Source: Trichlorobacter ammonificans (GTDB lineage Bacteria > Desulfobacterota > Desulfuromonadia > Geobacterales > Pseudopelobacteraceae). From it: a DNA stretch of 64,000 nucleotides. Of the stretch, positions 1 to 9,347 are shown one piece after another. The position numbers and the translations under genes are program-made. A model generated the notes under the pieces. The model searched no databases and was not told the origin of the DNA. It was given only the letters and a program-made list of their open reading frames with translations. The stretch's first letter is position 1, and the number at the start of each line of letters is the position of its first letter. The stretch lies in assembly GCF_933509905.1 (NCBI RefSeq), contig NZ_OW150024.1, positions 2,096,001 through 2,160,000 of the forward strand, written 5' to 3'.

Positions 1-745
<745 letters not shown>

Positions 746-780
746 TTACCATAGTTTCAGTCAAAATACACCACCCGCAA

Positions 781-1869
781 TCACAACAGCAGCTTGGTCA
801 GGTTACCGGAAAAAGAACAGACCCGGTCGCGTCCCGCCTCCTTCGCCTCGTACATGGCCGAGTCGGTCACCCGGATCAGGCTTTCCCGGTCAGTGGCGTC
901 ATCGGGAAAGGTGCCGACGCCGAAGCTGGCGGTAATCGGGATCCTGGTGCCGTTGTCGGTGAGGAAACGGTGGGCATGGAACCGCTCCAACATGTTGTGG
1001 GCCACGGTCATGGCCCCCTGCTTGCCGGTGTTGGGCAGCACGATGATATACTCGTCTCCGCCGTAACGGGCACCGCGGTCTGACGACCTGATATGGTTCC
1101 TGACCAGGTGTCCCACCTCCGCGATCATCCGGCTCCCCACCAGGTGGCCGTAGGTATCGTTTACGGACTTGAACCGGTCGAGATCGAAGAACAGCAGCGA
1201 TACTTGGCTGTTGTAGCGCCGCGCCCGATCTATTTCATATTCCAGCAGTTCCTGAAAATAGCGGGCGTTGTAGAGACCGGTCAGGTCGTCGGTGATGACC
1301 AGCTCGCTGACCCGTTTGTAGTTGCGGGCGTTGTCGATGGCAATGGCGGCAAAGTCGGCCACGGCTCCCAGAAGGGGCAAATCCGCCTCCTCGAAACTGC
1401 GCTCACTGGCAGAGTTGATCAGCTCGATCACCCCCAGCACCCGATCACGGATTTTGAGCGGCACGCAGAGGATGGAACTGACCGGATACTCCACGGCATC
1501 GGCCACATGGCGGGCAAACCGTTCGTCCCGCATCACATCCGGGATCAGGAGCGGCTCGCCGTGCTGCGCCACCCAGCCGGCAATCCCCTCCCCCATCTTC
1601 AGGTTGATCCCCTTCAGTTCGTTGGCCACCGGCGACACGGCGATTTCGAAGTGCAACTCGCCGGTGGAATCGTTCACCAGCAGGAGCGACCAGGTTTTGG
1701 GCTGCAGCAGCCGCTCAACCTGGGACATGATCTCCTGCAGCACGTCCCGCAGCTCCAGGGAAGAGATGATGGTCTTGCCGATTTCCAGCAGCGAGGCAAG
1801 CTCGGCATTCCGCCGGGCCAGCAGTTCCAGCATCCGCTCCGGATCGTGCGCTTGATCAATGGTCATCAT
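781..1869 (-). CDS. GAF-domain diguanylate cyclase
   Basis: A 362-residue soluble protein that should make cyclic di-GMP from GTP in response to a ligand or redox signal. After a short N-terminal helix, residues about 28-180 form a GAF domain. Residues about 190-350 form a GGDEF domain with active-site signature RYGGDEYIIV. RSSD lies five residues before GGDEY, which is the spacing of a product-inhibition I-site. No membrane segment is seen. It is the last gene of a run aminopeptidase-tsaC-cyclase with a 21-base gap to tsaC. The start is one of two adjacent ATGs preceded by GAGG. The signal sensed is unknown. Confidence 0.9.
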   Translation of the reverse strand: MMTIDQAHDPERMLELLARRNAELASLLEIGKTIISSLELRDVLQEIMSQVERLLQPKTWSLLLVNDSTGELHFEIAVSPVANELKGINLKMGEGIAGWVAQHGEPLLIPDVMRDERFARHVADAVEYPVSSILCVPLKIRDRVLGVIELINSASERSFEEADLPLLGAVADFAAIAIDNARNYKRVSELVITDDLTGLYNARYFQELLEYEIDRARRYNSQVSLLFFDLDRFKSVNDTYGHLVGSRMIAEVGHLVRNHIRSSDRGARYGGDEYIIVLPNTGKQGAMTVAHNMLERFHAHRFLTDNGTRIPITASFGVGTFPDDATDRESLIRVTDSAMYEAKEAGRDRVCSFSGNLTKLLL

Positions 1870-1890
1870 GGACGTACCTCGGCAGCCGCT

Positions 1891-2502
1891 TTATCCGAGT
1901 ATTCGGGCAAGATCGCCCGAGCCTTCACGAAGAATTTCAATGCGATCCCCCACCAAGCTGACCACGGAACTGACATCGGTGGTGAGCAGTCCACCGTCGA
2001 TCACCAGGTTCAGCTGGCTGCCGAACTGACGGTTGATCTCCAGCGGGTCCCCCACGGGCTCCTCGCCGCTCAAATTGGCGCTGGTGGTGACGATCGGATT
2101 GCCCAGCTCCCGCACCAGTGCCGAGCAGATCGGATGATCGGGCATCCGCACCCCTACCGTTTTCTGGCGCGTTGTCAGAAGATCGGGAACCTCACGGCTG
2201 GCCTGCAGCACAAAGGTATAGGGACCGGGCAGGCAGCGCTTCATGATCTTGAAGGCATGGTTGGTCAGGCGGGCGAACCGGGCCACTTCGGACAGGTCGG
2301 CACAGATGAAGGAAAAGGGTTTGCGGCGGTCCCGCTGCTTGATCTGGTAGATCAGCTCCAGTCCCTTCTTGCTGAAAATGGAACAGCCGATGCCGTAGGT
2401 GGTGTCGGTGGGGTAGGCGATAACGCCCCCTGCCTTCAGAACGGACACCACCTGGGCGATCAGCCGTGGCTGCGGATGGTGTGGATTGATGGCCAGCAGC
2501 AT
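1891..2502 (-). CDS. tsaC: Threonylcarbamoyl-AMP synthase (Sua5/YrdC/YwlC family)
   Basis: Makes threonylcarbamoyl-AMP from threonine, bicarbonate and ATP, the first step of t6A formation at position 37 of ANN-decoding tRNAs. The 203-residue protein is a single YrdC domain without the C-terminal Sua5 extension. Diagnostic segments are AYPTDTTYGIGC near residue 30, KQRDRRKPFSF near 55, LPGPYTF near 92 and TTSANLSGE near 142. It lies five bases downstream of the M29 peptidase gene and is probably cotranscribed with it. Confidence 0.93.
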   Translation of the reverse strand: MLLAINPHHPQPRLIAQVVSVLKAGGVIAYPTDTTYGIGCSIFSKKGLELIYQIKQRDRRKPFSFICADLSEVARFARLTNHAFKIMKRCLPGPYTFVLQASREVPDLLTTRQKTVGVRMPDHPICSALVRELGNPIVTTSANLSGEEPVGDPLEINRQFGSQLNLVIDGGLLTTDVSSVVSLVGDRIEILREGSGDLARILG

Positions 2503-2507
2503 GAAAC

Positions 2508-3608
2508 TCAGTCCTCCGGGTTCAGGTCTTCCAGCTCACGGATGACGAAGCGGCCATGCTTCTGAATCAGGCGGTCGTCGAACCATATCTCTCCGTCACG
2601 CATCAGGCGTACCATGTCCCAGTGTACGGCGGAACGGTTGCCGTTGTCCGCCTCGTCGTAAGCCTGACCGGGGGTGAAGTGAATGGAGCCGAAGATTTTC
2701 TCGTCGAACAGGATATTACGCATCGGCGTTCTGATACCGGGGTTGACCCCCAGGGAAAATTCACCGATATAGCGGGCCCCTTCGTCGGTATCGAGAATCT
2801 TGTTGAGGGGGCCGGTCATCTCCCCGGCAGTTGCCTTCACGATCTTGCCATCCCTGAATTCCAGCCGGATGTTGTTGAACTCCCGTCCCTGGTACAGGGT
2901 GGGACAGTTGTAGGTAATATGCCCCTGCACCGAGTCCCGCACCGGCGCCGTGAATACTTCGCCATCGGGAATATTGAAGCGGCCGTCGCACTTGACGCTG
3001 TTCAGTCCCTTGATACTGAAGGAAAGATCGGTGTCCGGCCCCTTCAGGCGGACCGACGCGGTTTTGTCCATCAGCTTCTTCAGCTTTTCCATCTTGCGGG
3101 ATTCGACCGCCCAGTCGACATTGCAGGCGCCAAAGAGATAGGACTCGTACTCCTCCAGGGACATGCGGGCCTCCTGGGCGCCACCGTGGGTGGGGAAGCG
3201 GGTCACCACCCACTTGGTATGCTTCACCCGCTGGTCCACCAGGGGACGGGTCAGTTTCTGGTAGGCCCCCATCGCCTTCTGGTTGCTGGTGGCGTTGACC
3301 ATGGAGTTCTCGCCGGCGGAAATACCGATGTAGGCGGTGAGGGTCTTGTAGAAGTCCAGCTTGTGTTGCGGAAAGACTTCCAGCTGGCGTTTGGAGGCAA
3401 GGTTGTAGAACTGCCGGTCGATCTCCGGGTCGGAAAAACTATATTCGACATAGTCGGCTCCCCGCTTCAGGCAGAGGGCGTACAACTCTTTCACCAACGG
3501 CGCCGCCTCGAAACCGGCGGCCGAGATCAGTACCCGGTCACCTTTTTTGATACGGGTGGAATAATCGACCAGAACCCTGGCCATTTCGGCTACGCGGGGA
3601 TCGTACAT
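2508..3608 (-). CDS. M29-family aminopeptidase
   Basis: A 366-residue metallo-aminopeptidase of the AmpS/PepS/AmpT (M29) family, cytosolic with no signal peptide. Candidate metal ligands match the family pattern: Glu in PDGEVFTAP, Glu in YIGEFSLGVN, His in GSIHFTPGQ, and His and Asp in SAVHWDMV. The length is slightly below the roughly 410 residues of the founding enzymes but all ligand blocks are present. It is the first gene of the aminopeptidase-tsaC-cyclase run. The start ATG at 3608 is preceded by AAAAGGAGC. The substrate range cannot be read from sequence. Confidence 0.9.
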   Translation of the reverse strand: MYDPRVAEMARVLVDYSTRIKKGDRVLISAAGFEAAPLVKELYALCLKRGADYVEYSFSDPEIDRQFYNLASKRQLEVFPQHKLDFYKTLTAYIGISAGENSMVNATSNQKAMGAYQKLTRPLVDQRVKHTKWVVTRFPTHGGAQEARMSLEEYESYLFGACNVDWAVESRKMEKLKKLMDKTASVRLKGPDTDLSFSIKGLNSVKCDGRFNIPDGEVFTAPVRDSVQGHITYNCPTLYQGREFNNIRLEFRDGKIVKATAGEMTGPLNKILDTDEGARYIGEFSLGVNPGIRTPMRNILFDEKIFGSIHFTPGQAYDEADNGNRSAVHWDMVRLMRDGEIWFDDRLIQKHGRFVIRELEDLNPED

Positions 3609-3748
3609 CTGAAAGCTCCTTTTCCGCTCCGGAGGCTCCCTACGGGCTTATGCTGCCCCATGGCATATCCGGGCCCAGTTTTCACTTTGTATCGGGGGCG
3701 CTTTGCGTTACAACAGCGTGTCACCTACCGTCAGGAGGGAGTTTTTAC

Positions 3749-4213
3749 ATGAAACCCCGCGAGATTGAAACCAAAATTATGAGTCCGCTGCTGGGCAGCA
3801 CCATCCCGCTGCCGAGCCGCGCCACCGACGGTTCCGCTGCTCTGGATCTGCGTGCCTGCATCGACGTTCCCACGACCATCCAACCCGGCGACACCGCAAT
3901 CATCCCCAGCGGCATCGCCATCAGCATCCACGACCCGGCACTGGTGGCGATCCTGGCCCCCCGCTCCGGCCTGGGGATCAGGCACGGCATTGTGCTGGCC
4001 AACGCTATCGGCGTCATCGACAGCGACTACCAGGGGGAAATCATGGTGGGGCTACGTAATCAGGGTGAGGTGCCGTACACCGTGACACCGGGAGAGCGGA
4101 TCTGCCAGATGCTGTTCATGCCGGTGGTACAAGCCGACCTGCGGGTCGTCGAGGCGTTCAGCGAGGAAAGCGTGCGGGGCAGCGGTGGGCTGGGGTCGAC
4201 GGGGAAACATTAA
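3749..4213 (+). CDS. dut: dUTP diphosphatase
   Basis: Hydrolyses dUTP to dUMP and PPi, keeping uracil out of DNA and feeding dTMP synthesis. The 154-residue product has all five trimeric dUTPase motifs: SAALDLRA, PRSGLG, GVIDSDYQGE, GERICQMLF and the C-terminal P-loop-like RGSGGLGSTG. The start at 3749 is chosen because AGGAGGGA lies eight bases upstream; the frame is open further upstream but without a better site. It is convergent with the M16 peptidase gene, with a hairpin repeat between them. Confidence 0.97.
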   Translation: MKPREIETKIMSPLLGSTIPLPSRATDGSAALDLRACIDVPTTIQPGDTAIIPSGIAISIHDPALVAILAPRSGLGIRHGIVLANAIGVIDSDYQGEIMVGLRNQGEVPYTVTPGERICQMLFMPVVQADLRVVEAFSEESVRGSGGLGSTGKH

Positions 4214-4228
4214 AAACCTTAATGCATC

Positions 4229-4346
4229 GCACGCGGATCATATCTGATTTTGGCGGATGTATGCGGATAAACATTAGATAGATAAGATTTTAAAAATCCG
4301 CGTACATCCGCTCAATCAGCATAATCTGCGTGCCATTGCCTTTGAT
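4229..4346. repeat. Dispersed intergenic hairpin repeat, copy A
   Basis: Two arms of about 40 bases, each with GCACGC(A/G)GAT and GCGGATGTA-CGGAT motifs, form an imperfect palindrome around an AT-rich centre (4268-4295). The minus strand of 4346-4280 aligns closely with the plus strand of 8438-8500, sharing ATCAAAGGCAATGGCACGC and a following GATTA, GCGGATGTACGC and AAAATCTT. It fills the space between the convergent dut and M16 genes, where the hairpin could also end transcription. Confidence 0.75.
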
Positions 4347-4350
4347 CTGC

Positions 4351-5646
4351 CTACGCCAAAATCCCCCGGCAGTCGTCGAAGCAGTGCCCGTCCATTCTGC
4401 CCATAATCTGGATGTTCAGGCTTTCCTCCCGGAACAGCTCGTTTGCCAGACGGAGCAGATCGTCGGCGGTGACGGCGTCGAGCCCGGCCATTATCTCCTC
4501 GATCGGCTGGTAGCGGCCGAAATTGAGATAGCTGCGGGCCAGCCGCGACATGTAGCTGTCGCTGGACTCCAGGGACATCAATATCTTCCCCTTGATCTGC
4601 TCCCTGGTGCTGTCCAGTTCGTCGCGGGGTACCGGCTCCCGCTTCAGGCGGGCCATTTCGGCCAGGATGATTTTCAGCGATTCGCAACTGCGCTCCCGCT
4701 CGGTGCCGGCGTAGACCGCCAGGGAACCGGCATCGGCAAAGGAGGAGACGTACGAATAGACCGAATAGGCCAGTCCCCGTTTTTCCCGTATCTCCTCGAA
4801 CAGCCGTGAGCTCATCCCCCCGCCCAGGATGGCGTTCAGGGTCATCAGGGCATAGCGGTCCGGCGAGGTGACCGGCAGTCCCTCGGTTCCCAGGCAGAGC
4901 AGGGTCTGCTCCAGATCGCGTTCGCACAACTCCAGCACCTGGCCGGAACTGCTGCGACCCGCCGTCCCCCCCTCGCGGCGCGGCTCACCGGGGAGCATAC
5001 GGGAAAACGGTTCCTGCAAGAGGTCGATCAACGCCTGATGCTCCACGCCGCCGGCCGCCGCAATCATGATTTCGCTGGGACGGTACCAGTGGTCCCGGAA
5101 GCCGACGATCTCGTCACGGGCAAGGGACTCTATGGTCTCGGCAGTGCCCAGGATCGGATGCCCCAGGGGGTGTCCCTTCCAGAAACTGCGGTGCAGCCGG
5201 TCGTGGATGCTCTCCTCCGGCGCATCGTCCCGCATCTTGATCTCCTGCAGCACCACCTTGCGCTCTTTCTCGATCTCATCGGGTGGGAAGGCAGAGTGCA
5301 GAAACATGTCGCCGAGGATGTCGGACACCTGCGGCAGCACGCTGGCCAGCGCCTTGGCGTAGTAGCAGACGTACTCGTAGCCGGTGAAGGCGTTGAGCAT
5401 CCCCCCCAGGGAGTCGATCTCCCGGGTGATCTGGCGGGCCGTGCGCCGCTCGGTCCCCTTGAACAACAGATGCTCGATGAAATGGGCCACTCCCTCTTCG
5501 GCGGGCCGCTCATTACGGGCGCCGTTGGCCACCCAGATTCCCAGCGAAACCGTGTGCATCCCCGGCACCTGCTGGGACACCACCCGGACACCATTATCGA
5601 ACGTTGTTTCCTGTACCATGGGGGACAGTCTACCCCGCTTTTCCAT
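4351..5646 (-). CDS. M16-family zinc peptidase (processing-peptidase-like)
   Basis: A 431-residue zinc protease of the pitrilysin/MPP group. The inverted zinc motif HFIEH is at residues 55-59. The N-terminal half is the active domain (DNGVRVV, GARNE, EEGVAHFIEHLLFKGT, NAFTGYEYVCYYA) and the C-terminal half is the non-catalytic domain (EKRGLAYSVYSYVSSFADAG). I start at ATG 5646 because GGAGGAG lies eight bases upstream; the frame extends to 5682 without a comparable site. It is divergent from rfbC. No signal peptide is seen. The substrate is unknown. Confidence 0.9.
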   Translation of the reverse strand: MEKRGRLSPMVQETTFDNGVRVVSQQVPGMHTVSLGIWVANGARNERPAEEGVAHFIEHLLFKGTERRTARQITREIDSLGGMLNAFTGYEYVCYYAKALASVLPQVSDILGDMFLHSAFPPDEIEKERKVVLQEIKMRDDAPEESIHDRLHRSFWKGHPLGHPILGTAETIESLARDEIVGFRDHWYRPSEIMIAAAGGVEHQALIDLLQEPFSRMLPGEPRREGGTAGRSSSGQVLELCERDLEQTLLCLGTEGLPVTSPDRYALMTLNAILGGGMSSRLFEEIREKRGLAYSVYSYVSSFADAGSLAVYAGTERERSCESLKIILAEMARLKREPVPRDELDSTREQIKGKILMSLESSDSYMSRLARSYLNFGRYQPIEEIMAGLDAVTADDLLRLANELFREESLNIQIMGRMDGHCFDDCRGILA

Positions 5647-5739
5647 GATTGCAACTCCTCCCATCAGATTGTTGCCCTGCATGCCGGTTTTCTGCTATGA
5701 ACAGCCCTGTTCACATTCTACCGTTGAAAAGGCCCCCCC

Positions 5740-6285
5740 ATGAACTGTCTCACCACAGCGCTGCCCGGCGTACTGCTGCTGGAACCGAAGGTCTTTGGCG
5801 ACGACCGCGGCTTCTTCTTCGAAAGCTTCAATCAGCGGGTCTGGCAGCAGGTGACCGGCCTCAAGGTTGCCTTTGTCCAGCACAACCACTCCCGCTCGGC
5901 CAGAAACGTCCTGCGCGGCCTGCATTACCAGATCCGCCGCCCCCAGGGGAAGCTGGTGCGGGTCATTGCCGGCGAGGTGTTCGACGTGGCCGTGGATATC
6001 CGCCGTTCCTCCCCCACCTTCGGTCAGTGGTTCGGCACCCTGCTCTCCGCAGAGAACAAGCGCCAAGTGTGGATACCGGCAGGGTTTGCCCACGGTTTCT
6101 GCGTCACTTCCGACCATGCCGAGTTCCTCTACCTGACCACCGACTACTGGGCGCCGGAGCACGAGCGCTGCATCGCCTGGAACGATCCGTCCATCGCTAT
6201 TGACTGGCCCCTGGCCGGCGAGCCGCTGCTCTCCGCCAAGGATATGACGGGGACCCCGCTTGAGCAGGCCGACCTGTTTGACTGA
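5740..6285 (+). CDS. rfbC: dTDP-4-dehydrorhamnose 3,5-epimerase
   Basis: Epimerises dTDP-4-keto-6-deoxyglucose on the way to dTDP-L-rhamnose for surface polysaccharide. The 181-residue cupin has DDRGFFFESF near residue 25, the catalytic-His block VLRGLHYQ near 58, VDIRRSSPTFG, IPAGFAHGF and the late tyrosine and acidic residues in YLTTDYWAPEHE. None of the other rml genes is adjacent, so the gene is separated from its pathway partners. The start codon follows a weak AAGG. The end overlaps the transporter gene downstream by about 26 bases. Confidence 0.94.
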   Translation: MNCLTTALPGVLLLEPKVFGDDRGFFFESFNQRVWQQVTGLKVAFVQHNHSRSARNVLRGLHYQIRRPQGKLVRVIAGEVFDVAVDIRRSSPTFGQWFGTLLSAENKRQVWIPAGFAHGFCVTSDHAEFLYLTTDYWAPEHERCIAWNDPSIAIDWPLAGEPLLSAKDMTGTPLEQADLFD

Positions 6286-7531
6286 GCAGCGCAACGATAC
6301 CGCCTGGCTGCTGCTGCTGTGCAGCAGCCAGATATTCATCATGCTGGTGTTCATCAACTACTCGGCCATCCTGCCGCTTCTGAAGGCCGAGTGGGGCATG
6401 AACAACACCCGGGCCGGCATCATCTTCTCCGTCTACCAACTGGGCTACATCGCCTCCGGCGTCCTGCTCAGTACCCTCTCCGACCGCCTCAATATCCGCT
6501 GGATATTTCTTGCCTCCGCCGCCTGGTCCTGCATCGCCAACCTGCTCTTCGCCCTCTGCGCCCACGACTACCTCTCCGGCCTGCTACTGCGGGGGCTGAC
6601 CGGCATCGGCATGGGAGGAACCTACATGCCGGGGCTCAAGCTGGTGGCGGAACGGTTCGACAGCGCCCGGCGGGGACGGGCCATCGGCATGTATGTCGGA
6701 GCCCTGGTACTGGGTGCATCCCTCTCCCTGGTGGTACCGGGAGTGATTGCCGGCATCTGGGGCTGGCGGATCGCCATGATCGCCTGCTCGATCGGCGTCT
6801 TCATCGGCATCTGCCTGGCGGTACCGGTCTTTCGCGGTTACCGTCCCCAGCCCGCCGCCACAAGTCCCCGGGGATTTTCCGGCGAAATACTGCAAAACCG
6901 CCCCGCACTGCTGGTGATTCTCGGCTACGCCGGCCACATGTGGGAAATGTACGGCATGCGTAGCTGGCTGGCCCCTTTCTTCACCGCTGCCCTTACCGGC
7001 TGGGGGATGACGACGGGCAAAGCCACGGTGACCGCAGCGGCCATTGCCGCGGCTCTGGTGGGGCTGGGCACCTTCTCCACCGCCCTCACCGGCCTTCTGT
7101 CCGACCGTTTCGGACGTACCCGTACCGTGGCCGCGGTGATGGTCGGCAGCGCCTGCTGCTCCCTCATCTTCGGCTGGCTGATCCATACCACGATCTGGCT
7201 GGCGCTGGGGGTGGGCATCCTGTACGGCTGGCTGATTGTGGCGGAATCCCCGGTCTTTTCCACCGCCCTCACCGAGGTGGTGGCTCCCGGTTACCTGGGG
7301 GCCGCCATGGGGATGCAGTCACTGGTGGGCTACACCATGGGGATGATCTCGCCGGCGGTGTTCGGCTGGGCCCTGGACCGTTTCCAGGGGTGGCAGCCGC
7401 TGCCCGGCATCGACGGTTCCTGGGGACTGGCCTTTTCCACCCTGGCCCTGGGGGCGCTCCTGGGACCGCTCTTCATGTGGCGGTTGCACCGCCACCCGGA
7501 AAGCGTGCGGATGGCCCAGGGCAGGCGGTAG
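6260..7531 (+). CDS. Major facilitator superfamily transporter
   Basis: A 423-residue inner-membrane protein with about 12 hydrophobic segments and the MFS loop signature between TM2 and TM3 (STLSDRLNIRW, repeated as GLLSDRFGRTR in the second half). The start is uncertain: TTG at 6260 (used here) or TTG at 6278, both inside the 3' end of rfbC, so translation is probably coupled. RGxxxGxYxG-type residues in TM5 occur, but the substrate cannot be predicted. It is convergent with znuB, only 18 bases away. Confidence 0.85.
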   Translation: MSRPTCLTEQRNDTAWLLLLCSSQIFIMLVFINYSAILPLLKAEWGMNNTRAGIIFSVYQLGYIASGVLLSTLSDRLNIRWIFLASAAWSCIANLLFALCAHDYLSGLLLRGLTGIGMGGTYMPGLKLVAERFDSARRGRAIGMYVGALVLGASLSLVVPGVIAGIWGWRIAMIACSIGVFIGICLAVPVFRGYRPQPAATSPRGFSGEILQNRPALLVILGYAGHMWEMYGMRSWLAPFFTAALTGWGMTTGKATVTAAAIAAALVGLGTFSTALTGLLSDRFGRTRTVAAVMVGSACCSLIFGWLIHTTIWLALGVGILYGWLIVAESPVFSTALTEVVAPGYLGAAMGMQSLVGYTMGMISPAVFGWALDRFQGWQPLPGIDGSWGLAFSTLALGALLGPLFMWRLHRHPESVRMAQGRR

Positions 7532-7549
7532 CGGTTCACACAGATGAGC

Positions 7550-8377
7550 TCAGCTCCGGCAGAGAAAATACCGGCGCAGCAGCAGCGAGCAGCAGAACAG
7601 GGCAAAGGCCAGCAGGATGATAGTGGCACCGGTGGGGAGATTCAGCGCAAAGGAAAGCATGATTCCCCCCGTCACCGAGAGCAGCGACACTCCCACCGCT
7701 GCCAGCACCGTCATCCGGAACCCCCGCGCCACCTGCAGGGCCGTGGCCGCCGGCAGGATCAGCAGGGCCGAGATGAGCATCACTCCCACCAGCTTCATCG
7801 CCAGCACCACGGTCAGGGCGGTGAGCACCGCCAGCAGACTATTCAGAAAACGGACATTGATGCCGGAGACCGCCGCCAGTTCCTCGTTGAACGTGAGCGC
7901 GGCCAGATCGTGGAAATAGAGCCACAGTAAGCCGGTCACCACAACGAACAGGCCCGCTGCCACCAGCAGTTCGGCTCGGCTGATGGCCAGAATGCTGCCG
8001 AAGAGGTAGCTCATCAGGTCCACTCCGTACCCGCGCCCCAACACCGCCAGCACCACCCCCAGGGAGACCCCCAGGGAGGAGACGATGCCGATGGCTGCGT
8101 CGCCGCCCAGGCGGGCGTTGCCGGCAAGCCGCAGGATCCCCAGGGAGGAAAGCAGCACCACCGGCACGGAAACCAGCAACATGGCCGCCCCCTCCAGCCC
8201 GGCGAACAGGGCCAGGGCCACACTGCCGAAACTGACGTGGGCCAGACCGTCGCCGATCAGGGAAAAACGGCGCAGCACCAGGAACACCCCCAGCACGGCG
8301 CAGAGCACGCCGATCAGCACGCCCGCCACAAGCGCCCGCTGCATGAAGCCGTAGGTGAACAGTTCAAGAATCATCAT
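7550..8377 (-). CDS. znuB: Zinc/manganese ABC transporter permease (ZnuB-like)
   Basis: A 275-residue ABC-3 family integral membrane protein with about eight hydrophobic segments. The family block GDGLAHVSFG near residue 42 and the later KLVGVMLISALLILPAATA are typical of ZnuB/MntB permeases. It is the last gene of znuA-znuC-znuB, but 220 bases separate it from znuC and that gap is filled by a hairpin repeat, unlike the overlapping znuA-znuC junction. Metal specificity (Zn rather than Mn) is inferred from the His-rich ZnuA. Confidence 0.9.
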   Translation of the reverse strand: MMILELFTYGFMQRALVAGVLIGVLCAVLGVFLVLRRFSLIGDGLAHVSFGSVALALFAGLEGAAMLLVSVPVVLLSSLGILRLAGNARLGGDAAIGIVSSLGVSLGVVLAVLGRGYGVDLMSYLFGSILAISRAELLVAAGLFVVVTGLLWLYFHDLAALTFNEELAAVSGINVRFLNSLLAVLTALTVVLAMKLVGVMLISALLILPAATALQVARGFRMTVLAAVGVSLLSVTGGIMLSFALNLPTGATIILLAFALFCCSLLLRRYFLCRS

Positions 8378-8399
8378 GGTCCCGTTATTAGTGCGTTCT

Positions 8400-8588
8400 C
8401 ACGCAGAGCCGCGAAGTGCGCGGAGAAAACCGAACATCAAAGGCAATGGCACGCGGATTACGCGGATGTGGCGGATGTACGCAGATTTCAAAATCTTTTT
8501 CCTGGTGTGATGTATCCGCACGGATCCGCTCAAATCCGGCCTTTTCCGCGTGCAAGGATTTTCACTCCGTGTTCTCCTCGGCTCCACG
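8400..8588. repeat. Dispersed hairpin repeat, copy B, inside the znu operon
   Basis: A long imperfect palindrome. The left part carries ACGCAGAGCCGCGAAG, GGCACGCGGATTACGC and GCGGATGTACGCAGAT. The right part, read on the other strand, carries GTGGAGCCGAGGAGAA, GCACGCGGAAAAGG and GAGCGGATCCGTGCGGAT. The core is homologous to the repeat at 4229-4346 in opposite orientation. It separates znuC (stop at 8598) from znuB (start at 8377), so any znu transcript must contain this fold. Confidence 0.75.
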
Positions 8589-8597
8589 TAAGCAGGT

Positions 8598-9347
8598 TCA
8601 ATGCCTATGGCAGATCAGGTGCTGGGCATGCTCCCCAAAGAAGGCGGTCATTTCCGGCGAGTAGCAGAACTCGTCGAATCCGCCCCAGAAGAGTACCGTC
8701 TTGTCCAGGTAGAGCATCCGCGAGGCATGGGTGCCGATGACGCCGATATCGTGGGTTACCAGCAGTACCGTCGTGTTGGTAGTCCGGTTCATGTCGCCCA
8801 CCAGTGCATAGAACTGCTCCCGTATCTCCGGATCAAGGGCCGCCGTCGGCTCGTCCAGGATCAGCAGGCGGGGGGAAGCAACCAGGGCCCGGGCCAGTAA
8901 CGCACGCTGCTGCTGACCGCCGGACAGTTCGCCGATCAGCCGTTTTCCCAAGTGGGCGATTCCCAGCAGGCCAAGGACCTCCTCGACCCGACGATGATCC
9001 TGCTGCTGCATCCGCCGGGGAAATCCCTTGCCGGCCAACAGTCCCAGCCGGACCACTTCCGTGACCGTTGCCGGGAAGGAGGGGGTGAGCGGTCCCAGGT
9101 TCTGGGGCAGGTAGCCCACCAACTGCCACTGCCGGAACTGCTCCAGGGGGGTGTCGAAGAGGCTGATGGAGCCGGCCGCACGCGGAACCAGTCCCAACAG
9201 GGCCTTTACCAGCGTGCTCTTGCCGGAACCGTTGGGACCGACGATCCCCACGTACGCTCCTGCCGGCACCGAAAAGGAGACCTCTTCCAGAACATTCTCC
9301 GCTCCGCGGCGGCAAACGATATCCCTGGCCTCGATCACTGCCGGCAT
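8598..9347 (-). CDS. znuC: Zinc/manganese ABC transporter ATPase (ZnuC-like)
   Basis: A 249-residue ATP-binding subunit. Walker A GPNGSGKST is near residue 37, the signature LSGGQQQRALLARAL near 140, Walker B LLILDEPTAALD near 160 and the switch His in LLVTHDIG near 197. The start overlaps the end of znuA by 13 bases, so translation is probably coupled. It pairs with the solute-binding lipoprotein upstream and the permease downstream. Confidence 0.92.
   Translation of the reverse strand: MPAVIEARDIVCRRGAENVLEEVSFSVPAGAYVGIVGPNGSGKSTLVKALLGLVPRAAGSISLFDTPLEQFRQWQLVGYLPQNLGPLTPSFPATVTEVVRLGLLAGKGFPRRMQQQDHRRVEEVLGLLGIAHLGKRLIGELSGGQQQRALLARALVASPRLLILDEPTAALDPEIREQFYALVGDMNRTTNTTVLLVTHDIGVIGTHASRMLYLDKTVLFWGGFDEFCYSPEMTAFFGEHAQHLICHRH

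Noticed and set aside
1093-2565. A 490-codon plus-strand frame over the GGDEF and tsaC genes, and similar antisense frames over polA, the primase region and lnt.
   Set aside because: They cover genes with clear motifs on the other strand and have the composition of reverse-read codons.
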